A DNA stretch of 64,000 nucleotides from Bacteroidetes bacterium 43-16. GTDB taxonomy: Bacteria > Bacteroidota > Bacteroidia > Chitinophagales > Chitinophagaceae. The notes under the pieces were generated by a model. That model was not told the DNA's origin. It did no database searches and saw only the letters and a list, made by a program, of their open reading frames with translations. Location of the stretch: positions 216,573 to 280,572 of the forward strand of contig MKTB01000002.1 of assembly GCA_001897525.1 (NCBI GenBank), written 5' to 3'. The translations under genes were made by a program, and so were the position numbers. This document shows, piece by piece, positions 54,222 through 63,420 of this stretch. Position 1 is the stretch's first letter. Each line of letters opens with the position of its first letter.

Positions 54222-54385
54222 TCATTTATTGTTTTAAGGTTTTCAAATCAGTTTTGGCAGGTTGAAAAAAGGTCTTGGACAGGGCCTTGTAATCCTGCTG
54301 TACATGTAATACTACCACTGACATTGCTTAAAAGAAACGAATAGTATTCTTTTCGCAATGGATACACTAATGCTATAAATTGCTT

Positions 54386-55030
54386 TTAGGGATTAAAAAA
54401 CACTTGTGTTGTTACTCCGCATTGTACCGGTATGGCAAATGTGCTGTCTATGGGTATACCTATCACTCCTGTTGTCTGAAGCATACGCATTGTATAAGTT
54501 TGTATTTTTTGATGCACTTTGCTATAAGATCCGTTTGGGATTATATCTGCTGCAAAAACACCATTTATATAAAGCCGGTAAGTACTGTTTGTACTGTTCT
54601 GTATTGAATATCCTCCTTTTGGCGTAATGCCTGAGGTCACTTGTATTTTAGTTCCTTTAGCAAGAGGACTACTTAATCCCATATCAGGATAAGTATCATT
54701 AAAATTGTTTTTATAACAGTCGTTTCCAAAAGTTTCTATCCTCCAATAATACTTTTGCGGATTGAGATCACTAAATAAAACCTTCCCCTGTGCATCGGGA
54801 AATTTCGGATCTCCGATGTCGAATAAATCTAATGAATCTTTTGCCCATTCCTCTATATTATCATAGAGTTTTACGAAGCAGTTTTTGGTAACAGGCTGCC
54901 CGTTTTCGTCTTTTACAGTAATTTCCAGAGCAGTGGTTTCCAGAGTATCGGGATCGGCTGTTTTGGTACAGGAAAAAAACAATAAAACTGATAACAAAGC
55001 CGGGACAGTATAACTAAAAAGGGTATTCAT
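54386..55030 (-). CDS. Lipoprotein with Ig-like beta domain
   Basis: A 214-residue lipoprotein (lipobox LLFFSC, Cys about 21). The mature part has a carboxypeptidase-regulatory-like or Ig-like stretch (LEITVKDENGQPVTKNCFVKLYDNIEEW) followed by GKVLFSDLNPQKYYWRIETFG and a final beta region. It belongs to the run of surface-protein genes from 53271 to 57592, with gaps of about 30-160 bp. Function unknown. Confidence 0.7.
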   Translation of the reverse strand: MNTLFSYTVPALLSVLLFFSCTKTADPDTLETTALEITVKDENGQPVTKNCFVKLYDNIEEWAKDSLDLFDIGDPKFPDAQGKVLFSDLNPQKYYWRIETFGNDCYKNNFNDTYPDMGLSSPLAKGTKIQVTSGITPKGGYSIQNSTNSTYRLYINGVFAADIIPNGSYSKVHQKIQTYTMRMLQTTGVIGIPIDSTFAIPVQCGVTTQVFFNP

Positions 55031-55062
55031 TTTGCTGTATTTTTTTTAATGGATAGATGGGC

Positions 55063-55578
55063 TTACTTACGCAGATTAACTGAAAGTGTTGATTTATCAT
55101 CTGGCCTGTCTTTTACAGCAATGTTGATGTTGTCGAATTGTATATTGATGTTGCCGTTTTCCAAAAGTATGTGGGCGGTTTGCCCTTCATTTGCTTCACG
55201 ATAAGTATCAGAAGTTGTATTGCTATTTTGAACCGTTTGGATACATACAGCATTGGATACGGTAGCCAGTTTGTTATAGGGCACTATTTTATATTCCCCT
55301 GTAGGAGGCGGACCAATGGTATTAATGTAGATCTTGAGCCAACAATGGTTGAGCATTGGTTGAGCTACATCATCTCCATGCATTTCCAGCAGCTGATAGC
55401 CCTGTGTGCTGAATGTTCCTGATACCTGCGAATAGACAATAGAGGCATCGTGTCCTTGTGTTTTTTCATCTATCCTCCATGTATTCAAGGTTAAGGCCTT
55501 GCTCTGATTTTCTTTTTTACAGGAAGACAGCAATCCTGTTGCCAGGCATAGTAAAATGATAATATTTTTCATTTTCAA
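55063..55578 (-). CDS. Hypothetical lipoprotein
   Basis: A 171-residue lipoprotein: signal peptide IIILLCLATGLLSSC with the lipidated cysteine near residue 20, then an all-beta domain (TWRIDEKTQGHDASIVYSQVSG, GEYKIVPYN). The lipobox followed by KKEN is typical of Bacteroidota surface lipoproteins. Placed between two other surface-protein genes with about 30 bp gaps, it is probably co-transcribed with them. No function can be assigned. Confidence 0.7.
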   Translation of the reverse strand: MKMKNIIILLCLATGLLSSCKKENQSKALTLNTWRIDEKTQGHDASIVYSQVSGTFSTQGYQLLEMHGDDVAQPMLNHCWLKIYINTIGPPPTGEYKIVPYNKLATVSNAVCIQTVQNSNTTSDTYREANEGQTAHILLENGNINIQFDNINIAVKDRPDDKSTLSVNLRK

Positions 55579-55604
55579 ACAATTTTATAAGGTAATAAAA
55601 TAAA

Positions 55605-56921
55605 TTATGGAGTAAGCTTTACGATCTCTATTCGAAATCTTGGATCTTTTATATCATAAAGCTCTTCTCTTTTGGGATACACTACTGCATAGTATGCACC
55701 ATTGTAATACTGGCAGGTGGATAAGCCCAACTGCTGGTAAAGCATATTGTCAGAGGAACTCGCCCCCGAAAACTTTCCGGCTATTTTTATTCCGCTTGCA
55801 TTGATGGTGGCCAGAGCGGTATAATCATTGCCGTTAAAAAGCATATAAGCGGTATGATCAGGTGTAAATTTTACAGGAGGAAAAGATGTTTTGGGCTGGC
55901 AACCTATTGGCGACCTGGCCATCAAATTGCGGCCCACATCTTCAGGAACAGCTATATTACCATAAAGTCTGGAAAATTGCGTATCTCCCTTTTTCCATTG
56001 GTAGCAATGTACTTTTGTAATTACGGTTCCATTAATCTCACCTACCAGTACCGTATAGGTATCATCGGCCACATCGGAGGCAATGATTGAATTGCCGCCC
56101 AGATTAGCACCATTGAGTTCGGGCATTTCTTGTCTTGCCTGTATAAAAAAATTATGTTGCACACCTGTATGATCAGGGTCATTTTTAAGAATGGAAAAAT
56201 AAACTTTAGCACCCTGGCGAGACACAATAAGTTCATTAATGGCTCCACCTGTGAGGCGCAGTGCATCGCAGGTTATCCAGCTTGTAGAGTCAAGGCTCCA
56301 TTGGTTTTCGATCACCTCAAAATTCCCGGTATTAGGAAAAGTATAGGATAAAACATCCGATATATTGCCATTAGCAGTACCGGCATATTTAACGGACATG
56401 GTAAGCCCGCCATCAGGATACCAATTGATGGGCCAGATATCAGGAGAATTGTACCCTAAATTATTTCCTGCAATATCCCCATCTTCATCGCTTATGGTGC
56501 AAAAATAAACACTCGAGTAGGCTAATTTCATATAAACCGGGGTGAAAGTACCGGGAACAAATCTGGAACTATACCATTGCGCATAACCACCTCTTTTTAA
56601 GGCTATACTTTCCGGAATGGCAGCTCCCGGATTAAATTTAGTTTTATACATCCAGTTATGTTGTGTCCCGGACATTTTATCATCCTCGCTGTACAGCAAT
56701 GCCAGCTGATTATCCACAACACTAAGGTCATATGGGGTCATGGCATGAGCACCTTCAAAACCCAAATGAGTGTTGCTCCAGGGAATAGTACCAGCTTTTA
56801 CCCAACCTGCAGCAGCCGGAAGCAATGCCGTATTGTCTGCAGGGTTGTTATTGCCATTATTCTTTTTACAGCCACCGGCAAATAGCAGCGTGACGGAAAG
56901 GATATATATTATCTTTTTCAT
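55605..56921 (-). CDS. Large surface lipoprotein, beta-propeller-like
   Basis: A 438-residue lipoprotein (signal peptide with lipobox LLFAGGC, Cys about 18; KKNNGNNNP linker). The mature part is beta-rich with repeated short blades (for example LSVVDNQLALLYSED, YSSVYFCTISDEDGD, YTVLVGEINGTVITKVHCY), suggestive of a propeller. There are no catalytic motifs I recognise. It is in the middle of the co-directional surface-protein block and starts about 30 bp behind the barrel gene. Confidence 0.7.
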   Translation of the reverse strand: MKKIIYILSVTLLFAGGCKKNNGNNNPADNTALLPAAAGWVKAGTIPWSNTHLGFEGAHAMTPYDLSVVDNQLALLYSEDDKMSGTQHNWMYKTKFNPGAAIPESIALKRGGYAQWYSSRFVPGTFTPVYMKLAYSSVYFCTISDEDGDIAGNNLGYNSPDIWPINWYPDGGLTMSVKYAGTANGNISDVLSYTFPNTGNFEVIENQWSLDSTSWITCDALRLTGGAINELIVSRQGAKVYFSILKNDPDHTGVQHNFFIQARQEMPELNGANLGGNSIIASDVADDTYTVLVGEINGTVITKVHCYQWKKGDTQFSRLYGNIAVPEDVGRNLMARSPIGCQPKTSFPPVKFTPDHTAYMLFNGNDYTALATINASGIKIAGKFSGASSSDNMLYQQLGLSTCQYYNGAYYAVVYPKREELYDIKDPRFRIEIVKLTP

Positions 56922-56953
56922 TTTTGGAATATTAGATCAGAAAGGAGGATGTA

Positions 56954-57592
56954 TTAATCGTTTTTGGAGAACAGCCAGTTCATGTTTACAGAAAAATTGC
57001 GTGTGTGGGCAGCAGGAGCGGTGTTAACGCCCTGGATATTTACCAGTCCCAGGTCATACCTGAGATGAAGCCCAAGTACTTTACTCATCCTAAGCCCGGT
57101 GGTAAAATGCAAGCCTATATCTATTTTCTTTAAAGTGCCGGATGCATAATTCCGAATTACATAGCTATCGTCAAATTCAACAGATTTCTGGGTGGCCTTT
57201 AGCAAATAAGCGGCAAACAATCCTCCTCCGATTTCATAATCTATCTCATCACTCACCGGTAGTGCAAGGATCGCAGGTATATTGAACTGTATGTATTGAA
57301 ATTTATTGACATCTTTCATCTGCCCGGTAAAGCCGATAGGATAATCATAATATACCCGTGACCCCTTCAGCGAATAGCTTAATTCGGGTAATAAAAACAG
57401 CCGTTCGGTCAATTCCTTTTTATAGTGAACGCCGAAATTATAGGCTAGTATAGATTTTCGGTGTACATCAAATTTGGTTTCGGCATAATTATATTTCGCA
57501 AGGTTCATACCGGCAGTCATCCCGATCTGAGCAAAAGCTGCACTGGAGAAGAGTAAAAAAAGAATAGTTATATATGGCTTGAGATATCGCAT
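56954..57592 (-). CDS. PorT-like outer-membrane beta-barrel protein
   Basis: A 212-residue outer-membrane protein of the OMP_b-brl_2 type: signal peptide (ITILFLLFSSAAFAQ), GMTAGMNLAKYNYAETK as first strand, regularly alternating strands and a terminal NFSVNMNWLF strand. It is the first gene of the leftward block of surface proteins. Such eight-strand barrels are anchors or adhesins; the specific role is unknown. Confidence 0.82.
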   Translation of the reverse strand: MRYLKPYITILFLLFSSAAFAQIGMTAGMNLAKYNYAETKFDVHRKSILAYNFGVHYKKELTERLFLLPELSYSLKGSRVYYDYPIGFTGQMKDVNKFQYIQFNIPAILALPVSDEIDYEIGGGLFAAYLLKATQKSVEFDDSYVIRNYASGTLKKIDIGLHFTTGLRMSKVLGLHLRYDLGLVNIQGVNTAPAAHTRNFSVNMNWLFSKND

Positions 57593-57780
57593 AATTCCTT
57601 TGTATTAAAAATTTAATACAAAGCTCGGCTACAGCCACACAGGTCACAATAGGGATTGATGACCTTTTTTATAGGTATTTATAACTATTGACCAGGCTAA
57701 GAGCGGCTGAAATATGCTTAGGATAAAGGATTAGATCCTCCATCAGTAAGCAATGAAGCACTTTGATCAGGCAAAATATA

Positions 57781-57814
57781 AAAAAAGAAGCGGGATCAAT
57801 GATCCTGCTTCTTT
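57781..57814 (-). terminator. Terminator of the GEVED/PKD protein gene
   Basis: A 14-bp stem with one G-T pair (57784-57797 with 57801-57814), a 3-nt loop and six T residues on the minus strand. Confidence 0.85.
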
Positions 57815-57870
57815 CATACAAATAATAAAACCCACTTGCAATGGCTCAAACTCACCTAGTATTCAAGTAT

Positions 57871-59010
57871 TTATTTAATAATGAGTATTTTTTGTTGATA
57901 TAGTTTATCTCCATTAACTACTTTAATGAAATAATAGCCTTCTTTAAATTCGCTTATATCTAATTTACTTCCAGAGAAATTGTGCAGTGTCAGAAGGGAT
58001 TTCCCCTGCATATCGGTCACCACTAAAGTAGCTCCCTGGCAGTTTTCACCAACGTTAAATAAACCATTCGAAGGATTCGGATAAAAGCTGAATGAATGAT
58101 ACGCTTCCATCTCTCCGATGGACATTCCCCCGCCTGCAATGGTAATGTAGCCGGTTTTCGTTATTGAGTCCTGGCCGGCAGCATTACTTACCTTTAATTT
58201 AACAGTGTAAGTTCCGACAGCAGTGAATTGCACAGAAGGATTATTTGTGGTACCGGAAGAGCTTCCTTGGTAAGCAATTGTATTTGGTATAAAAGTCCAA
58301 TTCCACCCGGTTGGCGCATTGGTACTGTTATCGGTAAAGGTAATGATGGTGTTATTCATAATACCATTCGTGGCGCTCGCTGTAAATGCGGCTTGCGGCT
58401 TAGCCGTAGTTCCCCCGGTAATATTCACTTTATAATCTTCCGTTTCTCCCCAGTCCATAATGCCGGTAGCCGAAGTGTTGGCATTACAAGGTAAAATTGC
58501 TGCACCGTTGGTCATGGTGTACTCGTCATCCTCCACTATCCTTACCCGCATTCTTGTCTCTCCCGTTAAAGCCGTTGCAGGCACCGTCACAGAGGCCGTA
58601 ACCGTTACATTGTTACCTAAATCCAACCAGCCGTTCGCTGTTGATCCGGCTACTTTTTCATTTGCTTCAAATGCGTTATTGTGATTATAGTCTATCCACA
58701 CGCCATATCCCGATCCTCCATGTACTTCAAATGTGATGCTCAATGGTGTTGCCACCCCTTTTGTGAGAACAGGTGCTGCCAGGTTGTTGTAGAACACATA
58801 GTGCGCGCCGCCATACTGGCCTCCCGAATTATTAGTTAAGGTCCCTAAACTTACAGATTTTATCGCGTCATCTACATTAAAGCCACCGGCATCATCAAAC
58901 GATCCATCGCAATATGGAGCAGGATTGGTGATTTGAGCTTGTGCCATACTGGCAAGAAAAACAGATAAGATTGTGAGCGTTGGTTTCATACCATTCATTA
59001 ATGTTCGCAT
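57871..59010 (-). CDS. Secreted GEVED/PKD protein with T9SS signal
   Basis: A 379-residue protein when started at 59010; a later ATG at 58998 is equally good for the signal peptide (KPTLTILSVFLASMAQAQ). The domain order is a GEVED-type domain (about residues 30-200; GVWIDYNHNNAFE, MDWGETEDYKVNI), a PKD domain (about 205-295; NAPTGWNWTF, GTYTVKLKVSN) and a type IX sorting domain (FSFYPNPSNGLF to the end). A secreted adhesin or binding protein; no catalytic part is seen. Monocistronic. Confidence 0.85.
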   Translation of the reverse strand: MRTLMNGMKPTLTILSVFLASMAQAQITNPAPYCDGSFDDAGGFNVDDAIKSVSLGTLTNNSGGQYGGAHYVFYNNLAAPVLTKGVATPLSITFEVHGGSGYGVWIDYNHNNAFEANEKVAGSTANGWLDLGNNVTVTASVTVPATALTGETRMRVRIVEDDEYTMTNGAAILPCNANTSATGIMDWGETEDYKVNITGGTTAKPQAAFTASATNGIMNNTIITFTDNSTNAPTGWNWTFIPNTIAYQGSSSGTTNNPSVQFTAVGTYTVKLKVSNAAGQDSITKTGYITIAGGGMSIGEMEAYHSFSFYPNPSNGLFNVGENCQGATLVVTDMQGKSLLTLHNFSGSKLDISEFKEGYYFIKVVNGDKLYQQKILIIK

Positions 59011-59364
59011 TTTTTGTAATTTATAGTTCGGCACTATTGCCGTGATGACGAAAATAGAGATCAACAACTATTTTAGCTGATTTATGAGGGGTACAAACCG
59101 GTGGACACCGGTCCTATTAGAGCTAATCCGGACATCCAGGAGGACATTCATCCTATAACAAGGGCCGTCACATTATTTTAATTTGCTTTATGAATGATAT
59201 TTTCCTGAAAAAACACAAATGTTTGAGTTGTTTCCTCTTGCCCCTATCTTTTCTCTACTTTCCCATGTCTATGTGACTGTTGTCTTCAGTATGCCGGAAT
59301 ATTCTAATTTCCCGGTTGACCCGGAGGATGATTTTTTCCCATAGAACATAACAGATTATAACGC
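59011..59364. other. Intergenic region between divergent genes
   Basis: About 350 bp. It holds the promoter and leader of the GEVED/PKD gene (leftward) and of the TPR-HTH regulator (rightward). I see no RNA gene, repeat or strong hairpin here. Confidence 0.5.
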
Positions 59365-61152
59365 TTGATCCATAGATATATATTTTGCCTGCTCATGCTG
59401 CTTGCGCTTAATTCATGCAAGCAGAACCCTGCCCAAAAAGAAGCTTTTACCCTAACCGGGATCGATACCACCAATGCGACTGCTACCTATAACAAAGTGG
59501 CAAAGGCAGGGGTAGCTGCAATGGATACTTTTTATAGCACACTGGCCATTTCATTGATGCAACAGGACAAGTACGCATTGCTTCTTGAGCATTTGAATCA
59601 TTATACCAGGGACCAGAAGGACAATCTTGCAGCAAGGGCTTTAGCGACAAGAGTGAATGCATTTGCATATAATTTTAACGCGATGTATGATTCGGCCCGT
59701 TCTTATTTTACGCAGGCGATTAAACTGGAGCAGGCATTAAGCAATAAGCCGGGGCTTGCGCAGAGTTACCTGGGTATGGGCACCAATGAAGTGTATTTCG
59801 GCAACTTCGAGAAATCGCTTGAATACCATTATTTATCCCTTCATTTATACGAGCAACTCAAGGACTCTGCTCATATCAACCGTGTTCAGATTGAAATTGC
59901 AATAGATTATTATTACCAGAAAGAATATAACAAAGCAATTGCTTTGCTGCTCTCTTGTGAGGCTTATTATCAAAGACAGGAAGACCTTAAGACAGTTGCA
60001 GAAGTGCATTCCATACTGTCTTCCTGTTTCTATAATTTAAACGATTTCAGCCGTTCAGCAGACTATGCCCGGTCCTCCCTGGATATAAGGCGCAAATTGG
60101 GTTCCGCAAAGGATATTGCAGAAAGCTTAAATAACTTGTCTCTGCCCTTAATGGAACAAGCGCAATGGAACGAGGCCTCTGAATATTTAAAGGAATCATT
60201 GATCTTAATGAAACAGGCCGGAGATAAGCGCCAATTGCCCATTATCAGTCAAAACCTGGCGAGCTGCCTCTGGGAAACCGGGGATGACCGGCAAGCAGAA
60301 ATAATCTTAAAGGATGTAATCGCTGAAGCAAAACAAACAGGACAAAAAGATGCGGTCGCCAATGCCTATAAAAAGCTATCTGACTTAAACAAAAGACAGG
60401 GTAATGCTGATTCAGCACTTTATTATTTCAAGTTCCATAAAAGGTGGAGCGATTCTCTGTATAACGATGAAAAAATAAAGACCATAAGCACCTTAAATGT
60501 CGCCTATGAGACTGCTAAAAAGGAACAAATCATCCAACGATTAGAGGCAAAAAGCCAGCTGGAACAAACAAAGAAAACTTTGTACCTTTTGTTATCCATT
60601 TTTATTGCAATAGCCGCCATATCGGCGGTATTACTGCTGATCAGCCGCAACAGGGCAAATAAGCTCCTGATCGAAAAGGTCAGTCTTGAACTCGCAGCAA
60701 GCGAAAAAGAACTGATGCTCAATAAAAAAGAATTGCATACGTTCACAAATAGACTACTCACAAAAAACAAATCCATAGAAGAGCTGGAAAACAAGCTACA
60801 TCAAACAACAGAAAAGAATCCCTCTACTGACAGCTCAATACAGGATAAACAAATCAGTGCACTTTTCCAGTTAAAGATTCTTACTGAAGATGACTGGACG
60901 GAATTTAAAATGCGTTTTGATAAGGTATATCCGGGCTATATCAATAAATTAAGGGCTCAATACCCCGAACTAGCACCCGGAGATCAGCGACAATTCCTGC
61001 TCATCAAGTTGAATATTGAGACGAAAGAATGTGCCAATATGCTGGGCATCTCAATCGATAGTATTAAGAAAAACAGGTACCGTTTAAAAAAGAAATTCAA
61101 CCTTTCTGAGAAAGAAAGCCTGGATGAGTTTGTAAGGAATTTCAGGACCTAA
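59365..61152 (+). CDS. TPR membrane regulator with C-terminal HTH
   Basis: A 595-residue protein starting with TTG (59365), which places a lipobox-like LALNSC (Cys 18) at the end of the signal sequence. TPR repeats occupy about residues 90-370 (GMGTNEVYFGNFEKSLEYHYLSL and similar), a membrane helix about 405-425 (LYLLLSIFIAIAAISAVLLLI), a coiled coil about 430-490 and a LuxR-like HTH at the end (ECANMLGISIDSIKKNRYRLKKKF). A known Bacteroidota layout of membrane-bound regulators. It may control the neighbouring secreted-protein genes. Confidence 0.85.
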   Translation: MIHRYIFCLLMLLALNSCKQNPAQKEAFTLTGIDTTNATATYNKVAKAGVAAMDTFYSTLAISLMQQDKYALLLEHLNHYTRDQKDNLAARALATRVNAFAYNFNAMYDSARSYFTQAIKLEQALSNKPGLAQSYLGMGTNEVYFGNFEKSLEYHYLSLHLYEQLKDSAHINRVQIEIAIDYYYQKEYNKAIALLLSCEAYYQRQEDLKTVAEVHSILSSCFYNLNDFSRSADYARSSLDIRRKLGSAKDIAESLNNLSLPLMEQAQWNEASEYLKESLILMKQAGDKRQLPIISQNLASCLWETGDDRQAEIILKDVIAEAKQTGQKDAVANAYKKLSDLNKRQGNADSALYYFKFHKRWSDSLYNDEKIKTISTLNVAYETAKKEQIIQRLEAKSQLEQTKKTLYLLLSIFIAIAAISAVLLLISRNRANKLLIEKVSLELAASEKELMLNKKELHTFTNRLLTKNKSIEELENKLHQTTEKNPSTDSSIQDKQISALFQLKILTEDDWTEFKMRFDKVYPGYINKLRAQYPELAPGDQRQFLLIKLNIETKECANMLGISIDSIKKNRYRLKKKFNLSEKESLDEFVRNFRT

Positions 61153-61376
61153 GTCTAAAGCGCCTTTTCAGGAAAGATTGCTAAAGCCAAGAAGTCTGCA
61201 GGCAGGTTATGGGCTTAGGATATTAAATGTTTGCTCCTGCCAGATAGTAGCCCATACTATTGATGATCCCCTATTTTGCTAGCGGCTGAAAGTGCGGTAT
61301 TGTTCAATTAATCTCTGTACCCGGTTCATTTTACGTCAATCGGGGTAGCAAGTATGACTTTAGCTGAATCTTAAAA

Positions 61377-61409
61377 TAAAAAATGCTACCCGTTTGGGTA
61401 GCATTTTTT
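61377..61409 (+). terminator. Hairpin terminator next to the att site
   Basis: AAAATGCTACCC-gttt-GGGTAGCATTTT with A and T runs on both sides. It lies directly against the tRNA fragment and probably was the terminator of the original minus-strand tRNA-Ser gene or works in both directions. Confidence 0.85.
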
Positions 61410-61410
61410 C

Positions 61411-61432
61411 TGGCGGAGAGAGAGGGATTCGA
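61411..61432 (-). other. tRNA-Ser 3'-end fragment, presumed attachment site
   Basis: On the minus strand these 22 nt read as a tRNA 3' end: T-loop TCGA, the T-stem and the acceptor with discriminator and CCA (CTCTCTCTCCGCCA), as in tRNA-Ser. The rest of a tRNA is absent; the sequence beyond 61432 is unrelated. Such orphan 3' ends are left at one side of an element integrated in a tRNA gene. Confidence 0.75.
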
Positions 61433-61565
61433 CTGGCCAGTGCCTTATTTAAAAATTTTATTAATAATCAATACTTTATGATGGGTTAGTAAGGGGTGTT
61501 TTGGGCCATCTTGTTTGAACTGTTTGACTTTTTGTTTGACACTGGAGGGGGGGGCGATTGCACGT

Positions 61566-62225
61566 TTATTTAAAATCATCATCCATTAGAACCATGATAC
61601 TCCAATTCTGGGTTGAATCAGGATCGCCACCTAAATATTTTGCCTTACCTACAAATCCCGATCTCAATAATGCACCAAAACTATTCTGAGCATCAACGTA
61701 GCTATTCACAGTAAACATGCTATCAGCAGTAACAGTAACAGCATCTTCATAACTTATTGTCTGAAACTTAGCACTTCCTGGTGCCTTAAGTCTTTCCTCT
61801 ACTTTCATTTTAATTATTACAAATGCTGCTAACTTCATTTTTGATTTATCAGAGTAATAGTCTGTAGGAGTATTATCAATCTTCGCTTCATTGCTATCGC
61901 TAAAGACAGCAATCAATATTCCTATAACTGCAACAACTATCAATATGCCGCATCCCATGGCCACACTATTTTTAGGCTTACCTGAATTATTTATTGTTTT
62001 GCTTACAGACTGTTTATTTGTTTTGCCTGGACCTACAGCCATGAGAGCTAGCTTTAAAGATTCAGTATTGAAACTTCTCAGTGATTCTTGGATTCGCTTA
62101 TCTCTCACGCCTACTTTATCATAGCAGGTATTGCATAGGAAATTGGCATCTGATAGCTGGCTGGCTAAATTTGGAGGCGTATTGGCATCCGTCAAAACGC
62201 TATTACAAAAAGGACAATTCTGCAT
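61566..62225 (-). CDS. Zinc-ribbon membrane protein
   Basis: A 219-residue protein: N-terminal double CxxC zinc ribbon (CPFCNSVL, CNTCYDKVG), a linker, one membrane helix (about residues 88-108, GCGILIVVAVIGILIAVF) and a C-terminal domain with EERLKAPGSAKFQTISYE, a pattern of small secreted or phage-linked proteins. Probably the first gene of the second integrated element. No function known. Confidence 0.72.
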   Translation of the reverse strand: MQNCPFCNSVLTDANTPPNLASQLSDANFLCNTCYDKVGVRDKRIQESLRSFNTESLKLALMAVGPGKTNKQSVSKTINNSGKPKNSVAMGCGILIVVAVIGILIAVFSDSNEAKIDNTPTDYYSDKSKMKLAAFVIIKMKVEERLKAPGSAKFQTISYEDAVTVTADSMFTVNSYVDAQNSFGALLRSGFVGKAKYLGGDPDSTQNWSIMVLMDDDFK

Positions 62226-62436
62226 AAGGTTATTTTTCGCAAAAATCTATAATATAATCGGAAATGTCAATACGTGAAATCCCGTATTTTATTCGATATG
62301 CAACTTTTTAGTTTTTATGTTCATCCTAATTGATCTACTTGTGCGTCTCGGTTTGGCGTACAGGTATTATATTTTCGAAAATGTAACCTTAAATATATTA
62401 GTATGAAACAACAAGAAAAACCACCATCGATTTGCG

Positions 62437-62820
62437 TTATTTGCCAGTATGAGTTTTGCCCTTTTTTGGGGCTTTCGGTGCCGGATCAATTACGTAACTC
62501 TTGTCATTATTACCTCTCATTTCGTCTAGCTCTGAACTTAAACTCACGACTAAGGCGTAAACTTTTTTCAGAGTTTCTGACATCTCATCCACTTTTAGCT
62601 TTAAGTAGTCTGAATTAGAAGACTTGCCTACACCTATACTACGATCACCTTCCATTTTGTCTTTAAAGAAATACTTAATCCCCATTTGTACAACAATAGG
62701 GATTGTTGCGCCATTTTCGTAACTGTTCACGGTCTTCCTAGTCATACCTAAGGCTTCTGCGAGCTCTTGTTGTGTGAAATTATTGCTTTCTCTCAACTTC
62801 TTTAAATCATCCCCAATCAT
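62437..62820 (-). CDS. XRE/C1-type repressor-like HTH protein
   Basis: A 127-residue protein with an N-terminal Cro/C1 helix-turn-helix (KKLRESNNFTQQELAEALGMTRKTVNSYENGATIP), a short coiled segment (YLKLKVDEMSETLKKVYALVVSLSSELDEM) and a basic tail. It is divergent from the small HTH-like gene at 62969, with GTTAC repeats between the two, which resembles the immunity region of a temperate phage or a related element. Confidence 0.88.
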   Translation of the reverse strand: MIGDDLKKLRESNNFTQQELAEALGMTRKTVNSYENGATIPIVVQMGIKYFFKDKMEGDRSIGVGKSSNSDYLKLKVDEMSETLKKVYALVVSLSSELDEMRGNNDKSYVIDPAPKAPKKGKTHTGK

Positions 62821-62877
62821 TTGAATATTAAATATTTATAAATTAGTAAATAAAAATTATCTTTAAATGAGTAATTT

Positions 62878-62914
62878 TGTTACATTTTTAGTTGTTTATG
62901 TAACATATTGTTAC
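62878..62914. promoter_or_regulatory. Operator region between the divergent HTH genes
   Basis: TGTTACAT (62878) and ATGTAACA (62898) form an 8-bp inverted repeat; a third half-site TTGTTAC follows at 62908. A TTTCTTTG element downstream may be the rightward -7. This has the form of a C1/Cro switch. Binding is inferred. Confidence 0.55.
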
Positions 62915-62968
62915 TTTCTTTGTATCAGAAATAACAACAACAGGCAAAATAACTAACACAGAAATAAC

Positions 62969-63226
62969 ATGATCAACTGCGCGAAGGTACGAAAAACAAA
63001 CCGGGAAACGGTAGTGGTGAATTATCCGAAAGCAGAGCTGAAGGAGCTTAAGGCGTTTTGCGAAAACTACGGATCAAAAAAAGTTATCCAGGACGATGCC
63101 AAGTTGGCGAATAAAACCTTGAATCGAATACTGGAAACCGGAAAGGCTCAAATCGGGTCTATCGACAAGATAAGAAAAGCATTGGCAAACTTTAAAGAAG
63201 AAGCGACTAAGAAAAATATTGCTTAA
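62969..63226 (+). CDS. Small HTH-like early protein of the element
   Basis: An 85-residue basic protein. Its second half (ANKTLNRILETGKAQIGSIDKIRKAL) has the look of a helix-turn-helix of Cro/CII kind. It starts the rightward operon opposite the C1-like repressor and is followed after 2 bp by the next gene. It would be the early regulator. The family is not recognised by name. Confidence 0.72.
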   Translation: MINCAKVRKTNRETVVVNYPKAELKELKAFCENYGSKKVIQDDAKLANKTLNRILETGKAQIGSIDKIRKALANFKEEATKKNIA

Positions 63227-63228
63227 TC

Positions 63229-63420
63229 ATGACCCGGCATCGATCACTAAAATTAAAAGCGCTGGCATTCCGAAAATTTGCAGAGCTACTTGAAATAAAG
63301 GCTGAGTTATGTAAGCCTAAAAAACCGAGACCTACACCGAAAGAAAAAAAGCAGGCTGACATTGACGCGCTTATAGCAAGAGTACAAGCAGGCCAACATA
63401 GGGGCAGACCCCGTAAGTAA
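63229..63420 (+). CDS. Small basic protein with AT-hook-like end
   Basis: A 63-residue lysine-rich protein, starting 2 bp after the HTH gene and ending HRGRPRK, the core of an AT-hook (RGRP). The middle is KPKKPRPTPKEKKQADIDALIARVQAG. DNA binding is likely; the function is unknown. Its 3' end overlaps the frame of the next ORF (63377-63598). Confidence 0.68.
   Translation: MTRHRSLKLKALAFRKFAELLEIKAELCKPKKPRPTPKEKKQADIDALIARVQAGQHRGRPRK

Noticed and set aside
62403..62618. 71-codon open frame opposite the C1-like repressor
   Set aside because: It is antisense to the tail of a convincing HTH gene and reads as low-quality protein sequence; shared coding is unlikely.
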